From DATDIC01 sp963777625 (lineage in GTDB: Bacteria; Pseudomonadota; Alphaproteobacteria; Acetobacterales; Acetobacteraceae), in NCBI GenBank assembly GCA_963777625.1, contig CAVZRO010000021.1, positions 257,057 to 321,056 on the forward strand: DNA of 64,000 bases, written 5' to 3'. Both the position numbers and the translations under genes were made by a program. Under the pieces are notes generated by a model. The model saw only the letters and a list, made by a program, of their open reading frames with translations. It had not been told where the DNA came from and did not search any database. Position 1 is the first letter of the stretch, and every line of letters starts with the position of its first letter. Below are positions 1-8,146 of the stretch, one piece after another.

Positions 1-71
1 ACGCCATCGCATCGTCAGTGATTGTGACGGTGCGGGAGAAGCTAAAAGCGTGGGCGGAAGCCCCCGCCTGA
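1..71 (+). CDS. 3' end of an unidentified gene, cut by the window start
   Basis: An open frame enters from the left edge (first full codon at base 3) and encodes about 22 residues ending in KLKAWAEAPA before a TGA at 69-71. The tail is too short for family assignment. It runs toward the remnants at 121-510, which lie on the opposite strand. It could be the end of a transposase or an ordinary gene; no function is claimed. Confidence 0.35.
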   Translation, partial: AIASSVIVTVREKLKAWAEAPA

Positions 72-120
72 TTCAGTCAGTCTGAATGTGCTCTAACCGC
101 GCGGCGCCCGGCCGCCCGGA

Positions 121-318
121 TCAGCCCTTCACCAACGGGCACCCGCCCTCGTCCAACGGGCGCCACGCCTGATCGGCGGGCGTGGTCGCCACCACCTTGG
201 CCACATCCCAGGATTGCTTGCTTTCCGCCGGCGTTTTCGCCTGGAACAGATAGACCCGATGCAACGCCCGCCCATCCTCCCGGTTACGGCCCGGTCCGAA
301 GCAGTCATCATCGGTGAT
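121..318 (-). pseudogene. Stray C-terminal fragment of a branched-chain-type ABC substrate-binding protein
   Basis: The last ~65 residues of a substrate-binding protein are encoded here, starting at DDDCFGPG and ending CPLVKG. The fragment aligns without gaps to the tail of the intact gene at 5169-5364, but with many scattered base differences (roughly one in ten by eye). It is therefore either an old duplicate or a piece of a different paralogue. Upstream, the frame continues directly into an IS110 transposase N-terminus, so the fragment has no start of its own. It lies in the same orientation as the intact gene about 5 kb away, bracketing the putative toxin operon. Confidence 0.75.
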
Positions 319-510
319 CTCGAACCCGCTGGTGGCCTCCAGCACGATCAGGGCCGGGGCCCGGCGCCCGCAGCCGGTCGACAACCGATCAAGCCCCGCA
401 CTATCTCATGCCATGGCGAAGGCCTGACCTGATGGGCGCAAATGGCCATCGAGACGATCCTTCGAGACATCGACGCCGACGAAAATTGATCCGTCGGGAA
501 AACGTTCCAT
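319..510 (-). pseudogene. IS110-family transposase N-terminal remnant
   Basis: The frame starts at an ATG at 508-510 preceded by AAGGACGGGTC. It encodes FVGVDVSKDRLDGHLRPSG and then, past an in-frame TGA at 406-408, PALIVLEATSGFE. This is the classic N-terminal half of the IS110/DEDD transposase fold (D in VGVDVSKD, E in LEATSGFE). The internal stop sits where relatives commonly have Arg, consistent with CGA to TGA. After EATSGFE the frame runs straight into the binding-protein tail at 318, so the catalytic C-terminal half is gone. The element is dead. The 230 bases between it and the next stop codon at 741 hold no recognised gene and probably include the old IS end. Confidence 0.8.
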
Positions 511-740
511 GACCCGTCCTTGCGAATGCGGGCTCGCCACGCGGCCCAGGCGACTGTACGGGCTCCGGACAGAACCGGCGGATGGGGAACCAGGCTCAAG
601 CGCGGGCTCGTTCACCCGCGGCGGATACGGGCTCCCATCCACCGATACTCTCGCCAACTCCGAGCCGACTGTCGATTGAGAGATACAAGGCGCAACCGTC
701 GGAAAGCTCCAGGAAGTTGCGCAAACCCGGACAGGTCCGA

Positions 741-3494
741 TCACTGATTTTGCGGATGCTGCCGCAGCCACTCGGCCGCATCCTTCACCTGCTTCGCGAT
801 CCCATCACGCACTGTCGCGGTGAGATACGCTGACCCGAGCAACGCAGTGAGCGTTTCGACATCGGCCGCAGTGTAACCTTGCGCCCGGCGAACGGCGATC
901 AAGGTCGCGCTGGCGCGGTCGGAGGTTGCCTTGATCAGCGCCTGAAGATCGGTGCATTGCTTCTCGAACGTACCGCAGAGCGTCTCGCGGTTCCTTTTCG
1001 ACTGGGAGGAAGCCAGGATGCCGGCTTTGGCCGCCCGACAAGCCTGGATAGCCTTTCGCGCCTCGGTGACCGCCTCCTCCAGTTGCACCGTAACGCCGCG
1101 CTTCGCCTGCGCCAGCAGGCCGCCAACCGTCTTCATGGCGTCGGCCATCGTGCCGACCAACTTCTTCTCATCCGTGTCGACACGGGCGGCCATGTCGACC
1201 GAGGCCTCGCTGAAATCGTTCGCGACATTGTTATCGGCGCGTGACAGCGCCGTCGAAACCGCCGCGAGCCGGTTGCTGAGCTTCACCCGGGGCGCCACGC
1301 GTTTCGTGAGGTCCGCGTCCATGACGACCTGTCCCTGCTTGAGGAAGCCGTTCAGGACGGTTTCCGCCTGGTTCAGGACATCCATCTTCGCCGGGGTGCA
1401 GACGCCGTTCAACGGACCGGCGAATTCCCGGGCGGCCGGCGGTGGCGGCATCCGCACCATGGTGGCCTGGGTGAAAATCTTCATGCTGTCGAACGCCGCG
1501 TCGCCGCCCTTGGCGCGATAGGCCAGCCCCTGCGGCGTCCGGCCCTCATAGGCCTGATGCTGGACATAGATGTGCAGTTGCGCGTCATCGAGATCGAAGG
1601 GCGACCAGCCCAGCGGTTGAAAGCGGGCATGGTCGATCTGTTGGGCGACAATAATGGCGATCTGCGGGACGCTGAGTTGAGCGGCGGGCCAGCCTCGCGG
1701 AAGCGGTCCCTTGATCCTGGCTTTCACGATGTGGACTTTCTGGGCGTCGATGAACTGATCGGGATCGAAGCCGAGAGCCTGGATGGTCTGGTCCACCTTG
1801 TCCCTGCCTCCCAGCGCGTCGATATTCGCATCATGCGCGAGTGCCGCGCTGAACGAACCCGCCACCGCGTTGGCGGATTCGGCCTCACGGTGGCCGTATC
1901 GTTCAGCCGACATGCCAAATTGCGCGCGCAGGGTTTGCTCAGACAGCTTGCCTTTGAAAATTGTATAGTATTCCTCCATATTATCCCATTCCTTCAAATC
2001 GGCCATGCCGCCCTGCAGCCACTTCGCCTGTTCCTTCGCAGGAATTTTATCTGGGCCCACTTTATGCTTGTTCTTGCCCCGCGTCATATGAAGGCCGTGG
2101 ATCAATTCGTGTCCCAGAATGACCGCGGTAGGCGCCGTCAGCACGTTCCCGTTCTTTCCCTTTATGGGAACATCGCTGTCTTTTGAACCCAACACGGCAT
2201 AAATCGCGGCCTGGCTTCCCATGCCCTCCTTCTTGTCGCCACCCCTGTCTGCCGACGTCCCGCGCGGCAGGCACCCCTGGCTGACGCCGGGCTGAATCCG
2301 GACGGCGTGCTGATCCGTGTTGTTCAGTTGATCGATCAGTTTCCGCCCCGCGTCGGTCTGCATCAGCAATGCGATATCCGTCAGAACCTCGGTCTGAAAC
2401 CGCTGCGTCTCGGCCGGATCGAGCGACTTGGGCGGGTCGGATCGAGCAACCTTGCACTCGTCCGACCCGGCGCGCGGAATGCTGATCCGGTTACCGTCGC
2501 GTGGCCGCCAGTCGGTGGCCTTGCTGCTGTCGATGATGTTTTGCCACTGCTGTTTCGCCGTACCCGCCACCGTCGGGTCCACGCCATCCGGCAACGGCAG
2601 TTCGCCGCCATTTGCAACGATGTCGCCGATCGCCTGCTGCTGGCAGCGCTGTACCAGGTCGCCGAGCGCCACCGCCTCGGCCGCGGGCGGCATGCCCAGA
2701 CGCGCGCGGCGGTCGTTCCAATCGAACAGGACTCGCTGGAGCTTCGCAAGCTCCTTGAATCTATCCTGCTTCGGGGCCGTCGCGCTCATCGCCTCCAATT
2801 GCGCGAGCGCCTTGGTGACCGCGTTGCGCTCCGGATTATTGGCGGGTGAATCGAGCAGCGCCATCGCCCTGAAATCCGGGTCGCCGTGGAGATCATCGAG
2901 ACCCTTCTTCGCCGCCGCGAGACCCGACTCGCGGGCCTGGAGGTCCGCCTGCGCGACGGCCAGCCTCTCCTCAGGCGTGGTCGCCCCGGCGGCGGCCGAG
3001 TCCGCGTCATCGAACATGACGGCATCGGCGTTGCGCGCAGCCCGTCCCCGTTTCGCGGTCGTGGGCACCGGCGGCGACGGCATGGCCGGCGGCGGCGTCG
3101 AGGCTGGCCTGCTCGCGACCTCGACTTTCAACGCGGCGACCCGCTTCTTCACCGCTTCCAGGGCAGCCTCGGCTTCGGTCACCGCCGCGTCCGCCCGTAC
3201 CTCGGTCTCGCCCCTGGCGACCGGAAGCATTTGCCACAACCTGGCGGAGATCATCTCCGGCGGTGACGCCTCGACCGTTTCCCTCAGGACCTTCGGAATC
3301 GAGGCCTTGGCGTAGTTCGCGCCGTATTTCCCAAGCCCTTTGCCGTATTCCAGCATCCCGCTCGGCGCCGCCGACGCGGCGGTTTCGGCCCCGGATCCGC
3401 CCGGCTCCAGGATCCGCAGGAATTCGGTCACCAGGTCAGACATGACGCTTGTGGCGCCCGGATCGATGCGCGGCAGCACCGTATCGTCAGACAT
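741..3494 (-). CDS. Large helical protein with HELIH zinc-metalloprotease domain, putative M91/NleD-like toxin
   Basis: A 917-residue protein with no signal peptide. The start at 3494 overlaps the upstream gene's stop by 8 bases, so translation is probably coupled; a longer frame to 3710 exists but lies inside that gene. N-terminal third: helical with a heptad-rich stretch (~102-127), a Pro-rich linker (~128-146) and another helical stretch (~173-204). Central: HELIHGLHM at residues 462-470, a zincin HExxH motif, followed by acidic candidates for the third zinc ligand (NMEEYY, GHREAE). C-terminal ~200 residues: predicted helical, Ala/Lys/Glu-rich. HELIH followed by GLHM resembles peptidase family M91 (effector NleD and toxin relatives) from memory. 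A secreted or injected toxin is inference; another gluzincin is possible. Confidence 0.6.
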   Translation of the reverse strand: MSDDTVLPRIDPGATSVMSDLVTEFLRILEPGGSGAETAASAAPSGMLEYGKGLGKYGANYAKASIPKVLRETVEASPPEMISARLWQMLPVARGETEVRADAAVTEAEAALEAVKKRVAALKVEVASRPASTPPPAMPSPPVPTTAKRGRAARNADAVMFDDADSAAAGATTPEERLAVAQADLQARESGLAAAKKGLDDLHGDPDFRAMALLDSPANNPERNAVTKALAQLEAMSATAPKQDRFKELAKLQRVLFDWNDRRARLGMPPAAEAVALGDLVQRCQQQAIGDIVANGGELPLPDGVDPTVAGTAKQQWQNIIDSSKATDWRPRDGNRISIPRAGSDECKVARSDPPKSLDPAETQRFQTEVLTDIALLMQTDAGRKLIDQLNNTDQHAVRIQPGVSQGCLPRGTSADRGGDKKEGMGSQAAIYAVLGSKDSDVPIKGKNGNVLTAPTAVILGHELIHGLHMTRGKNKHKVGPDKIPAKEQAKWLQGGMADLKEWDNMEEYYTIFKGKLSEQTLRAQFGMSAERYGHREAESANAVAGSFSAALAHDANIDALGGRDKVDQTIQALGFDPDQFIDAQKVHIVKARIKGPLPRGWPAAQLSVPQIAIIVAQQIDHARFQPLGWSPFDLDDAQLHIYVQHQAYEGRTPQGLAYRAKGGDAAFDSMKIFTQATMVRMPPPPAAREFAGPLNGVCTPAKMDVLNQAETVLNGFLKQGQVVMDADLTKRVAPRVKLSNRLAAVSTALSRADNNVANDFSEASVDMAARVDTDEKKLVGTMADAMKTVGGLLAQAKRGVTVQLEEAVTEARKAIQACRAAKAGILASSQSKRNRETLCGTFEKQCTDLQALIKATSDRASATLIAVRRAQGYTAADVETLTALLGSAYLTATVRDGIAKQVKDAAEWLRQHPQNQ

Positions 3495-4020
3495 GAGACG
3501 TTCCTGTACGGAATTCCTCGGCCCTGGCACGCATGCCAGCCGAGACATCGAACCATACTTCCGTTCCATCGGAGCAGCGGATGACGTCGCACAGACCGGC
3601 TTCCCCGCCGGCGAGACGCTGATCCACGGGCTCCTTGCCCATGACATCAATGATTTCATACTCGTCCGACACGTGCAGGATGGGAAACGGGCGCTCCTCA
3701 GTGCCATCACCGGCGAGCAGGATCCCCTTGGTGCAGGCCCGGAGCATATAGCGGGCGCGGGCCGCCGCCTCCTCGTCGCCGCGATTCTCCGCCGCCTCGG
3801 CCGCCAACCGATGCACCCTCGGGCTCAGCAGCCAGCCCGGCATCAGGTCATCCACCAGATCCTGGGCCTCGTGATATGCCCTCTGATCGATCATGCCGGC
3901 CAGCCGCTCGTCACCGTCCGAGCCGGCGTCATAGGCGCCCGACGCCTCGATCACGGCGCGCAACCTGAGAAGATTTTCGCCGTTGGGCTCGGCGAGAAAA
4001 TCGGAGATCTCATCCGGCAT
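3487..4020 (-). CDS. Small acidic protein of a toxin-like operon, DUF4919-like
   Basis: This encodes 177 residues, starting at 4020 behind a strong Shine-Dalgarno (AAGGAGGCATC then ATG). There is no signal peptide or membrane segment. The N-terminal half is helical and charged (LLSPRVHRLAAEAAENRGDEEAAARAR). The second half is probably beta, with HVSDEYEI and a C-terminal DGTEVWFDVS strand pair. The layout resembles DUF4919-type proteins from memory, with low certainty. It overlaps the metalloprotease gene by 8 bases and follows the 239-residue gene by 30 bases, so the three are almost certainly one transcript. Position suggests an accessory, chaperone or immunity role, but nothing in the sequence decides between these. 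Confidence 0.55.
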   Translation of the reverse strand: MPDEISDFLAEPNGENLLRLRAVIEASGAYDAGSDGDERLAGMIDQRAYHEAQDLVDDLMPGWLLSPRVHRLAAEAAENRGDEEAAARARYMLRACTKGILLAGDGTEERPFPILHVSDEYEIIDVMGKEPVDQRLAGGEAGLCDVIRCSDGTEVWFDVSAGMRARAEEFRTGTSHV

Positions 4021-4050
4021 GATGCCTCCTTACGAAAGAGGGCGAGCGGA

Positions 4051-4770
4051 TCAGGCGGCGGTCGGCAAAGCCGAAGATATTCCGGCCAGGGCCTCGTCGA
4101 GGATGGAATACACCGGGAAATCACCAACGTAACGCTGCGCGAACCGCTCCACATCGGACAGCGCCGCCGCCGCGTCGAGCTGACGGCGCCAAGTGGCCAC
4201 CGTGTCTGGGCTCAGCCGCCCATCCGTCTGGTCGCCGAAATCGGGAATGAGCGCCGGCAGCGCGGCTACCGCGGTCCGCACGCGTTCGAACCGAGGATCC
4301 GACTGAACCTCGGGCAAATCCAGCAACGTGCGCCCAATCTGGACGATCGTTTCATGCGCCTGCCGCCGCGCGTCCAGCCAGCGCGCGAGCAGGCGGACGG
4401 GTGCGCTGGTATCCGCTGATCCCCCCGCCTCCGCCCCGTTTGCCGCTGTCGCCGGCGACTGTTTCAGCGCCTCATTTAACTTCAGGATGCCCGCCTCAGC
4501 GGCATCGAGCGCCTTCTGCTTGAGGCTGTCATTGGCAACCGAGGCGAGCTTCACAAGCTCCGCCCGCCGTCCGGCGTCGCCACCGGCCGCCTGGGGGATC
4601 TGACCGATCAGCCCGGTGAGCTCCCGCTGCAACGCCGCCACGGCCTCGGCGTCCGTCTGCGCTGGGGCGGCCACGGAAGCCGGGGAGACGCCGGCTTGGG
4701 CGACATCGAGCCCCAGAATGCGCCGAACCCAGGCAGCCTTCTCGTCCAATTCATCCGCCACCGATACCAC
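4051..4770 (-). CDS. Unrecognised helical protein, first gene of the metalloprotease operon
   Basis: This encodes 239 residues from a GTG at 4770; an in-frame GTG three codons later (before ADELDEKAAW) is better placed behind GGGGTGG and may be the true start. The protein is Ala/Leu/Arg-rich and appears wholly helical, with segments EKAAWVRRILGLDV, a long Ala-Glu-Lys helix (~75-110), RLLARWLDARRQAHETI and a C-terminal FPVYSILDEALAGISSAL. No signal peptide, membrane segment or catalytic motif is visible. Being first in an operon that ends in a putative toxin, it may be an adaptor or loading protein; that is inference only. Confidence 0.5.
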   Translation of the reverse strand: MVSVADELDEKAAWVRRILGLDVAQAGVSPASVAAPAQTDAEAVAALQRELTGLIGQIPQAAGGDAGRRAELVKLASVANDSLKQKALDAAEAGILKLNEALKQSPATAANGAEAGGSADTSAPVRLLARWLDARRQAHETIVQIGRTLLDLPEVQSDPRFERVRTAVAALPALIPDFGDQTDGRLSPDTVATWRRQLDAAAALSDVERFAQRYVGDFPVYSILDEALAGISSALPTAA

Positions 4771-5168
4771 CCCGTGTGATTGCCGTTCGCGCGATTGCCC
4801 TCATCAAAGCCCATCCGGCGGCCAGCGGTGGAATGATCGCCTCTCCCCGTCGAATCTGGGTTCGGCACTTCCGGTCGACGTAGCGGCCATCGAGAACCGG
4901 CTGGCGACTCATTACATCATTAAGCTGGCTCTGGTGCAAACGGCGTTCTGACCAGCGGCATGTCAACTCAATGCATTCGGAACGGATTTGCGCAGCTTCC
5001 TCGACCTCGTTGCGCTGACCCGACGGCAATCTCCGTGCGCTGGGGTGTCGAAAGACCACGGCGCAACCTCACGGGATGCTGCCCGCCAAGGTATCCGCGG
5101 CCGCTCACGCATGAACAAGGCGGAATTGCAACGGGCAGTGCATAACTGACCGTTGCAACGCGTTCCAA
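4771..5168. other. 398-base intergenic stretch upstream of the metalloprotease operon
   Basis: It lies between the start of the minus-strand operon and the stop of the binding-protein gene, and should carry the operon promoter. I see no convincing sigma70 pair, repeat or RNA gene. Short open frames here lack ribosome sites and recognisable products. Confidence 0.4.
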
Positions 5169-6398
5169 TCAGCCTTTTACCAACGGGCAGCCGCCTTCGT
5201 CGAGCGGGCGCCACGCCTGATCGGCCGGTGTAGTGGCCACCACCTTCGCCACATCCCAGGATTGCTTGCTTTCCGCCGGCGTTTTCGCCTGGAACAGATA
5301 GACCGGGTGCAATGCGCGTCCATCCTCCCGGATACTGCCCGGTCCGAAGCAGTCATCATCGGTGGGCATCTTCTTCATCCGGTCCACCACCGCGCGGCCG
5401 TCGGCCTTGGCCGCCGGCACGCCCATGTCCGCGACAACTTTCAGGTAATGCAGCGTGGCGCCATAATCGCCCGCTTGCGTCATGTTCGGATAAACCCCGT
5501 GCTCGGTCTTATCCTTGATCCGGTTGTTGAAAGCGCGGGTGCGATCGTTCAGGTCCCAATAGTATGATTCGGTCCAATAGATGCCTTGCGCCGTCGGCAG
5601 CCCGATCGCCCGGATATCGCCGCTCTGGATCAGCATCGCGACCACCCGCATGGAACCGCCGAGCAGGCCGAATTCCTGCGCCTGCTTGATGCAATTCTGG
5701 GTGTCCGCCCCGGCATTGCACAGGCCCAGCACGTTGGCACCGGAAGCTTTCGCCTGCAACAGCATGGCCGAGAAATCGGATGTGTCAGGGAACGGATATT
5801 TCACGCTGCCGAGCACCTTTCCCCCGGCCGCCTTGACCAGGTTTTCCGTATCCCGCTGCAGCGTCAGCCCGAACACGTAATCAGCGGTAATGAAGAACCA
5901 ACTGGTGCCGCCCTGCTTCACCGTGGCACCGCCGGTCGATTTCGCCAGCATCCAGGTATCGTAGGTCCAGTGCACCGTGTTCGGGCTGCACTGCGGCCCA
6001 GTCAGGTCCGAGGTGCCGGTGCCGGAGTTCAGGTAGACCTTGTTCTTCTCACGGCACACCGTGTTCACCGCCAGCCCGACCGAGGACGTCGGCACATCCA
6101 CGATGCAATCCACCCCATCCTGGTCGAACCACTGGCGCGCGATGGCCGCGCCGACCTGCGGCTTGTTCTGGTGATCGGCGGAGATGACCTCGACGTTGAA
6201 TCCCTTGCCGGGCACGCCGAAATCGATCAGCGCCTGTTTCGCGCAAATCACGCCGTTGATGCCGCCGTCATCGCGATAGGGTCCGGACTGATCGTTCAGC
6301 ACGCCGATCTTGATGGTCGGGGTCTGGGCGCGGCCAATCCGCGGCAAAGCTGCCGCTCCAGCGGCGGCGCCGAGCACGGCGCGTCGAGTGAACTGCAT
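5169..6398 (-). CDS. ABC transporter substrate-binding protein, branched-chain amino acid/amide type
   Basis: A 409-residue periplasmic binding protein of the LivK-like (Peripla_BP_6) family. The start at 6398 is chosen because it follows AGGAG and begins a Tat-type signal, TRRAVLGAAAGAAALP, cleaved near GRAQ; the longer frame to 6560 adds unrelated residues. The mature protein begins IKIGVLNDQSGPYRD, typical of the family, with Cys-rich loops near GLCNAGADTQNC. It is the third gene after the thiolase and DUF35 genes (65-base gap), so the ligand may be an aromatic or acyl compound degraded by those enzymes; that is inference. No permease or ATPase genes are adjacent. Its tail is partly duplicated at 121-316. 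Confidence 0.88.
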   Translation of the reverse strand: MQFTRRAVLGAAAGAAALPRIGRAQTPTIKIGVLNDQSGPYRDDGGINGVICAKQALIDFGVPGKGFNVEVISADHQNKPQVGAAIARQWFDQDGVDCIVDVPTSSVGLAVNTVCREKNKVYLNSGTGTSDLTGPQCSPNTVHWTYDTWMLAKSTGGATVKQGGTSWFFITADYVFGLTLQRDTENLVKAAGGKVLGSVKYPFPDTSDFSAMLLQAKASGANVLGLCNAGADTQNCIKQAQEFGLLGGSMRVVAMLIQSGDIRAIGLPTAQGIYWTESYYWDLNDRTRAFNNRIKDKTEHGVYPNMTQAGDYGATLHYLKVVADMGVPAAKADGRAVVDRMKKMPTDDDCFGPGSIREDGRALHPVYLFQAKTPAESKQSWDVAKVVATTPADQAWRPLDEGGCPLVKG

Positions 6399-6463
6399 AA
6401 TCGGACATCTCCTGCGCGTTTCTTGAAGGCGGGGGGCGCCGGAATCCGCCGGCGCCCTATGGT

Positions 6464-6862
6464 TCAGGCGGGCGTGAACATCGGCATCGGCGGCCCACCT
6501 TCGCTGGGCACGAACTTCAACTTCACCGGCTGTCCGATCTTCACCGTGTCCAGGTCGCAATCGACGATGTTGGTCATCATCGTCGGCCCTTCATCCAGCG
6601 TCACATACGCAATGCAGTACGGCACCTCCGCCCGCTTCATCACGCTGAACGAATAGATTTTGCCCTTCCCGCTCACCTCCGCCCATTCCACCTTCCCCAG
6701 CGTGAACGGCGAGATGGTGCGCGGATACCAGATGAACTTGCCGGTATCGACGCATTTCGGCAGCACGAGCTTGCCTTGCGCGCAGCCATCCCAGAACGGC
6801 TTGGTCTCCGGGTTGCTCTCCGCCGAGCCGACGAACCCGATCTTGCGCTGCTGATACGCCAT
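6464..6862 (-). CDS. DUF35 OB-fold protein (thiolase partner)
   Basis: This 132-residue protein has the DUF35 arrangement: an N-terminal helix with ETKPFWDGCAQGKLVLPKC, a region where relatives carry a Cys zinc ribbon (here only two Cys, so the ribbon looks degenerate), then a C-terminal OB-fold with GKGKIYSFSVM and KIGQPVKLKFVP. DUF35 proteins pair with thiolase-like enzymes, where they bind acyl-CoA or form a heteromeric complex. The gene starts five bases after the thiolase stop, which fits that partnership. Confidence 0.85.
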   Translation of the reverse strand: MAYQQRKIGFVGSAESNPETKPFWDGCAQGKLVLPKCVDTGKFIWYPRTISPFTLGKVEWAEVSGKGKIYSFSVMKRAEVPYCIAYVTLDEGPTMMTNIVDCDLDTVKIGQPVKLKFVPSEGGPPMPMFTPA

Positions 6863-6867
6863 GTCCG

Positions 6868-8037
6868 TCACTCCCGTTCCATGATCAGCGTCGCCGAGCC
6901 ATGGCGTGTGCCGAGCGAACCGCCCGTGCCGTGCGCCAGCGCCAGGTGGCAGTTCGGCACCTGCACTTTCGGATGCGCCTCGCCGCGAAGCTGGCGCACC
7001 GCCTCGATCACCTTGGTGATCCCACCACGGTTGGCGGGGTGGTTGTTGCACAATCCACCGCCATCGGTGTTGAACGGCAGCTTGCCCTGGCCGGAAATCA
7101 GGTTGCCATCGGCAACGAACTTGCCGCCCTGGCCCTTTTCGCAGAACCCCAGATCCTCGATCTGCATCAGCACGGTGATCGTGAAGCTGTCGTAGATGGA
7201 CGCATACTTGATATCGCCCGGCTTCACGCCCGCCATCTCGAATGCCGCCGGGCCGGACCAGCGCGCCCCGGAATAGGTCAGATCGACAGCGCCGCCGAAC
7301 TGGCCTTTCGGATGCTCGCCCATCCCCAGTACCTTCACCTTGGGGCGCTTCAGGCTGCGGGCGATCTCCGGCTTCACCACCACCAGCGCGCCGCCGCCAT
7401 CGCTGATGACGCAGCAATCCAGCCGATGCAGCGGGCTGGCAATCACCGGCGAGTTCACCACGTCCTGCACCGTGACCACATCGCGCAGCATCGCATGCGG
7501 GTTGTATTGCGCGTGGTGCGAGGCGGCGACCTTGATCCAGGCGAGCTGCTCGGACGTGGTGCCGTACTGATGCATGTGCCGCTGGGCGCACATGGCGTAC
7601 ATGTTCGCCACCGTCGGGGCATAGGAATATTCGAACTGCATGTCGGGCTGCGCCGGGTTGCCGGCGCGCGGCGCGGTGCCGGTGGCCTGGCCCTCGCTGC
7701 GCGGCCGGCCGGCCAGGGTGATCAGCGCCACGTTGCAACGCCCGGCGGCAATCGCCTCCGCCGCGTGCGCCACCAGCATCAGATAGGACGACCCGCCGAT
7801 ATCTGTCGCATCCACATGGCGAACGTTCAGGTTCATGTAATCGACCATGGAGAGCGGCCCCATCCCGGGGGCATCACCGGCACAGAAATAGCCGTCCACG
7901 TCGTCCTTGGTCAGTCCCGCGTCGTCCAGCGCGCCTTTGGCGCATTCGGCATGCAGCAGGGCCACCGACTTGTCGGGCGCCTTCCGCGTCGGGTGCTCAT
8001 AGGCGCCGGCGATATACACCGCCCCTTTCAAACTCAT
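6868..8037 (-). CDS. Thiolase-superfamily protein (acetyl-CoA acetyltransferase-like, lipid-transfer type)
   Basis: This encodes 389 residues from an ATG at 8037 preceded by GGAAGGGGAG. The fold is thiolase-like: an N-terminal GALDDAGLTKDDVDGYFCAG segment, a central SVARG-equivalent stretch, and C-terminal GGGLCNNHPANRGGI and HGTGGSLGTRHGSA. These match the SCP-x/thiolase subgroup that works with DUF35 partners rather than classical beta-ketothiolases, because the usual N-terminal nucleophilic Cys context is not obvious. A role in side-chain or acyl-CoA cleavage is inferred. It is first in the operon thiolase-DUF35-binding protein, and is divergent from the P450 gene across 109 bases. Confidence 0.82.
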   Translation of the reverse strand: MSLKGAVYIAGAYEHPTRKAPDKSVALLHAECAKGALDDAGLTKDDVDGYFCAGDAPGMGPLSMVDYMNLNVRHVDATDIGGSSYLMLVAHAAEAIAAGRCNVALITLAGRPRSEGQATGTAPRAGNPAQPDMQFEYSYAPTVANMYAMCAQRHMHQYGTTSEQLAWIKVAASHHAQYNPHAMLRDVVTVQDVVNSPVIASPLHRLDCCVISDGGGALVVVKPEIARSLKRPKVKVLGMGEHPKGQFGGAVDLTYSGARWSGPAAFEMAGVKPGDIKYASIYDSFTITVLMQIEDLGFCEKGQGGKFVADGNLISGQGKLPFNTDGGGLCNNHPANRGGITKVIEAVRQLRGEAHPKVQVPNCHLALAHGTGGSLGTRHGSATLIMERE

Positions 8038-8146
8038 CGACGATACTCCCCTTCCGTCATCGGCCGGACGATATACCGATCGGTATCCACGCGGCCAGTC
8101 GCGCCCGTTCTGGCATGACGCCGGCCGGCGCGGTAGCCTGCGGCCA

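Noticed and set aside
5586..6656. A 356-codon plus-strand open frame
   Set aside because: It is antisense to a clear substrate-binding protein, with shadow-type composition.
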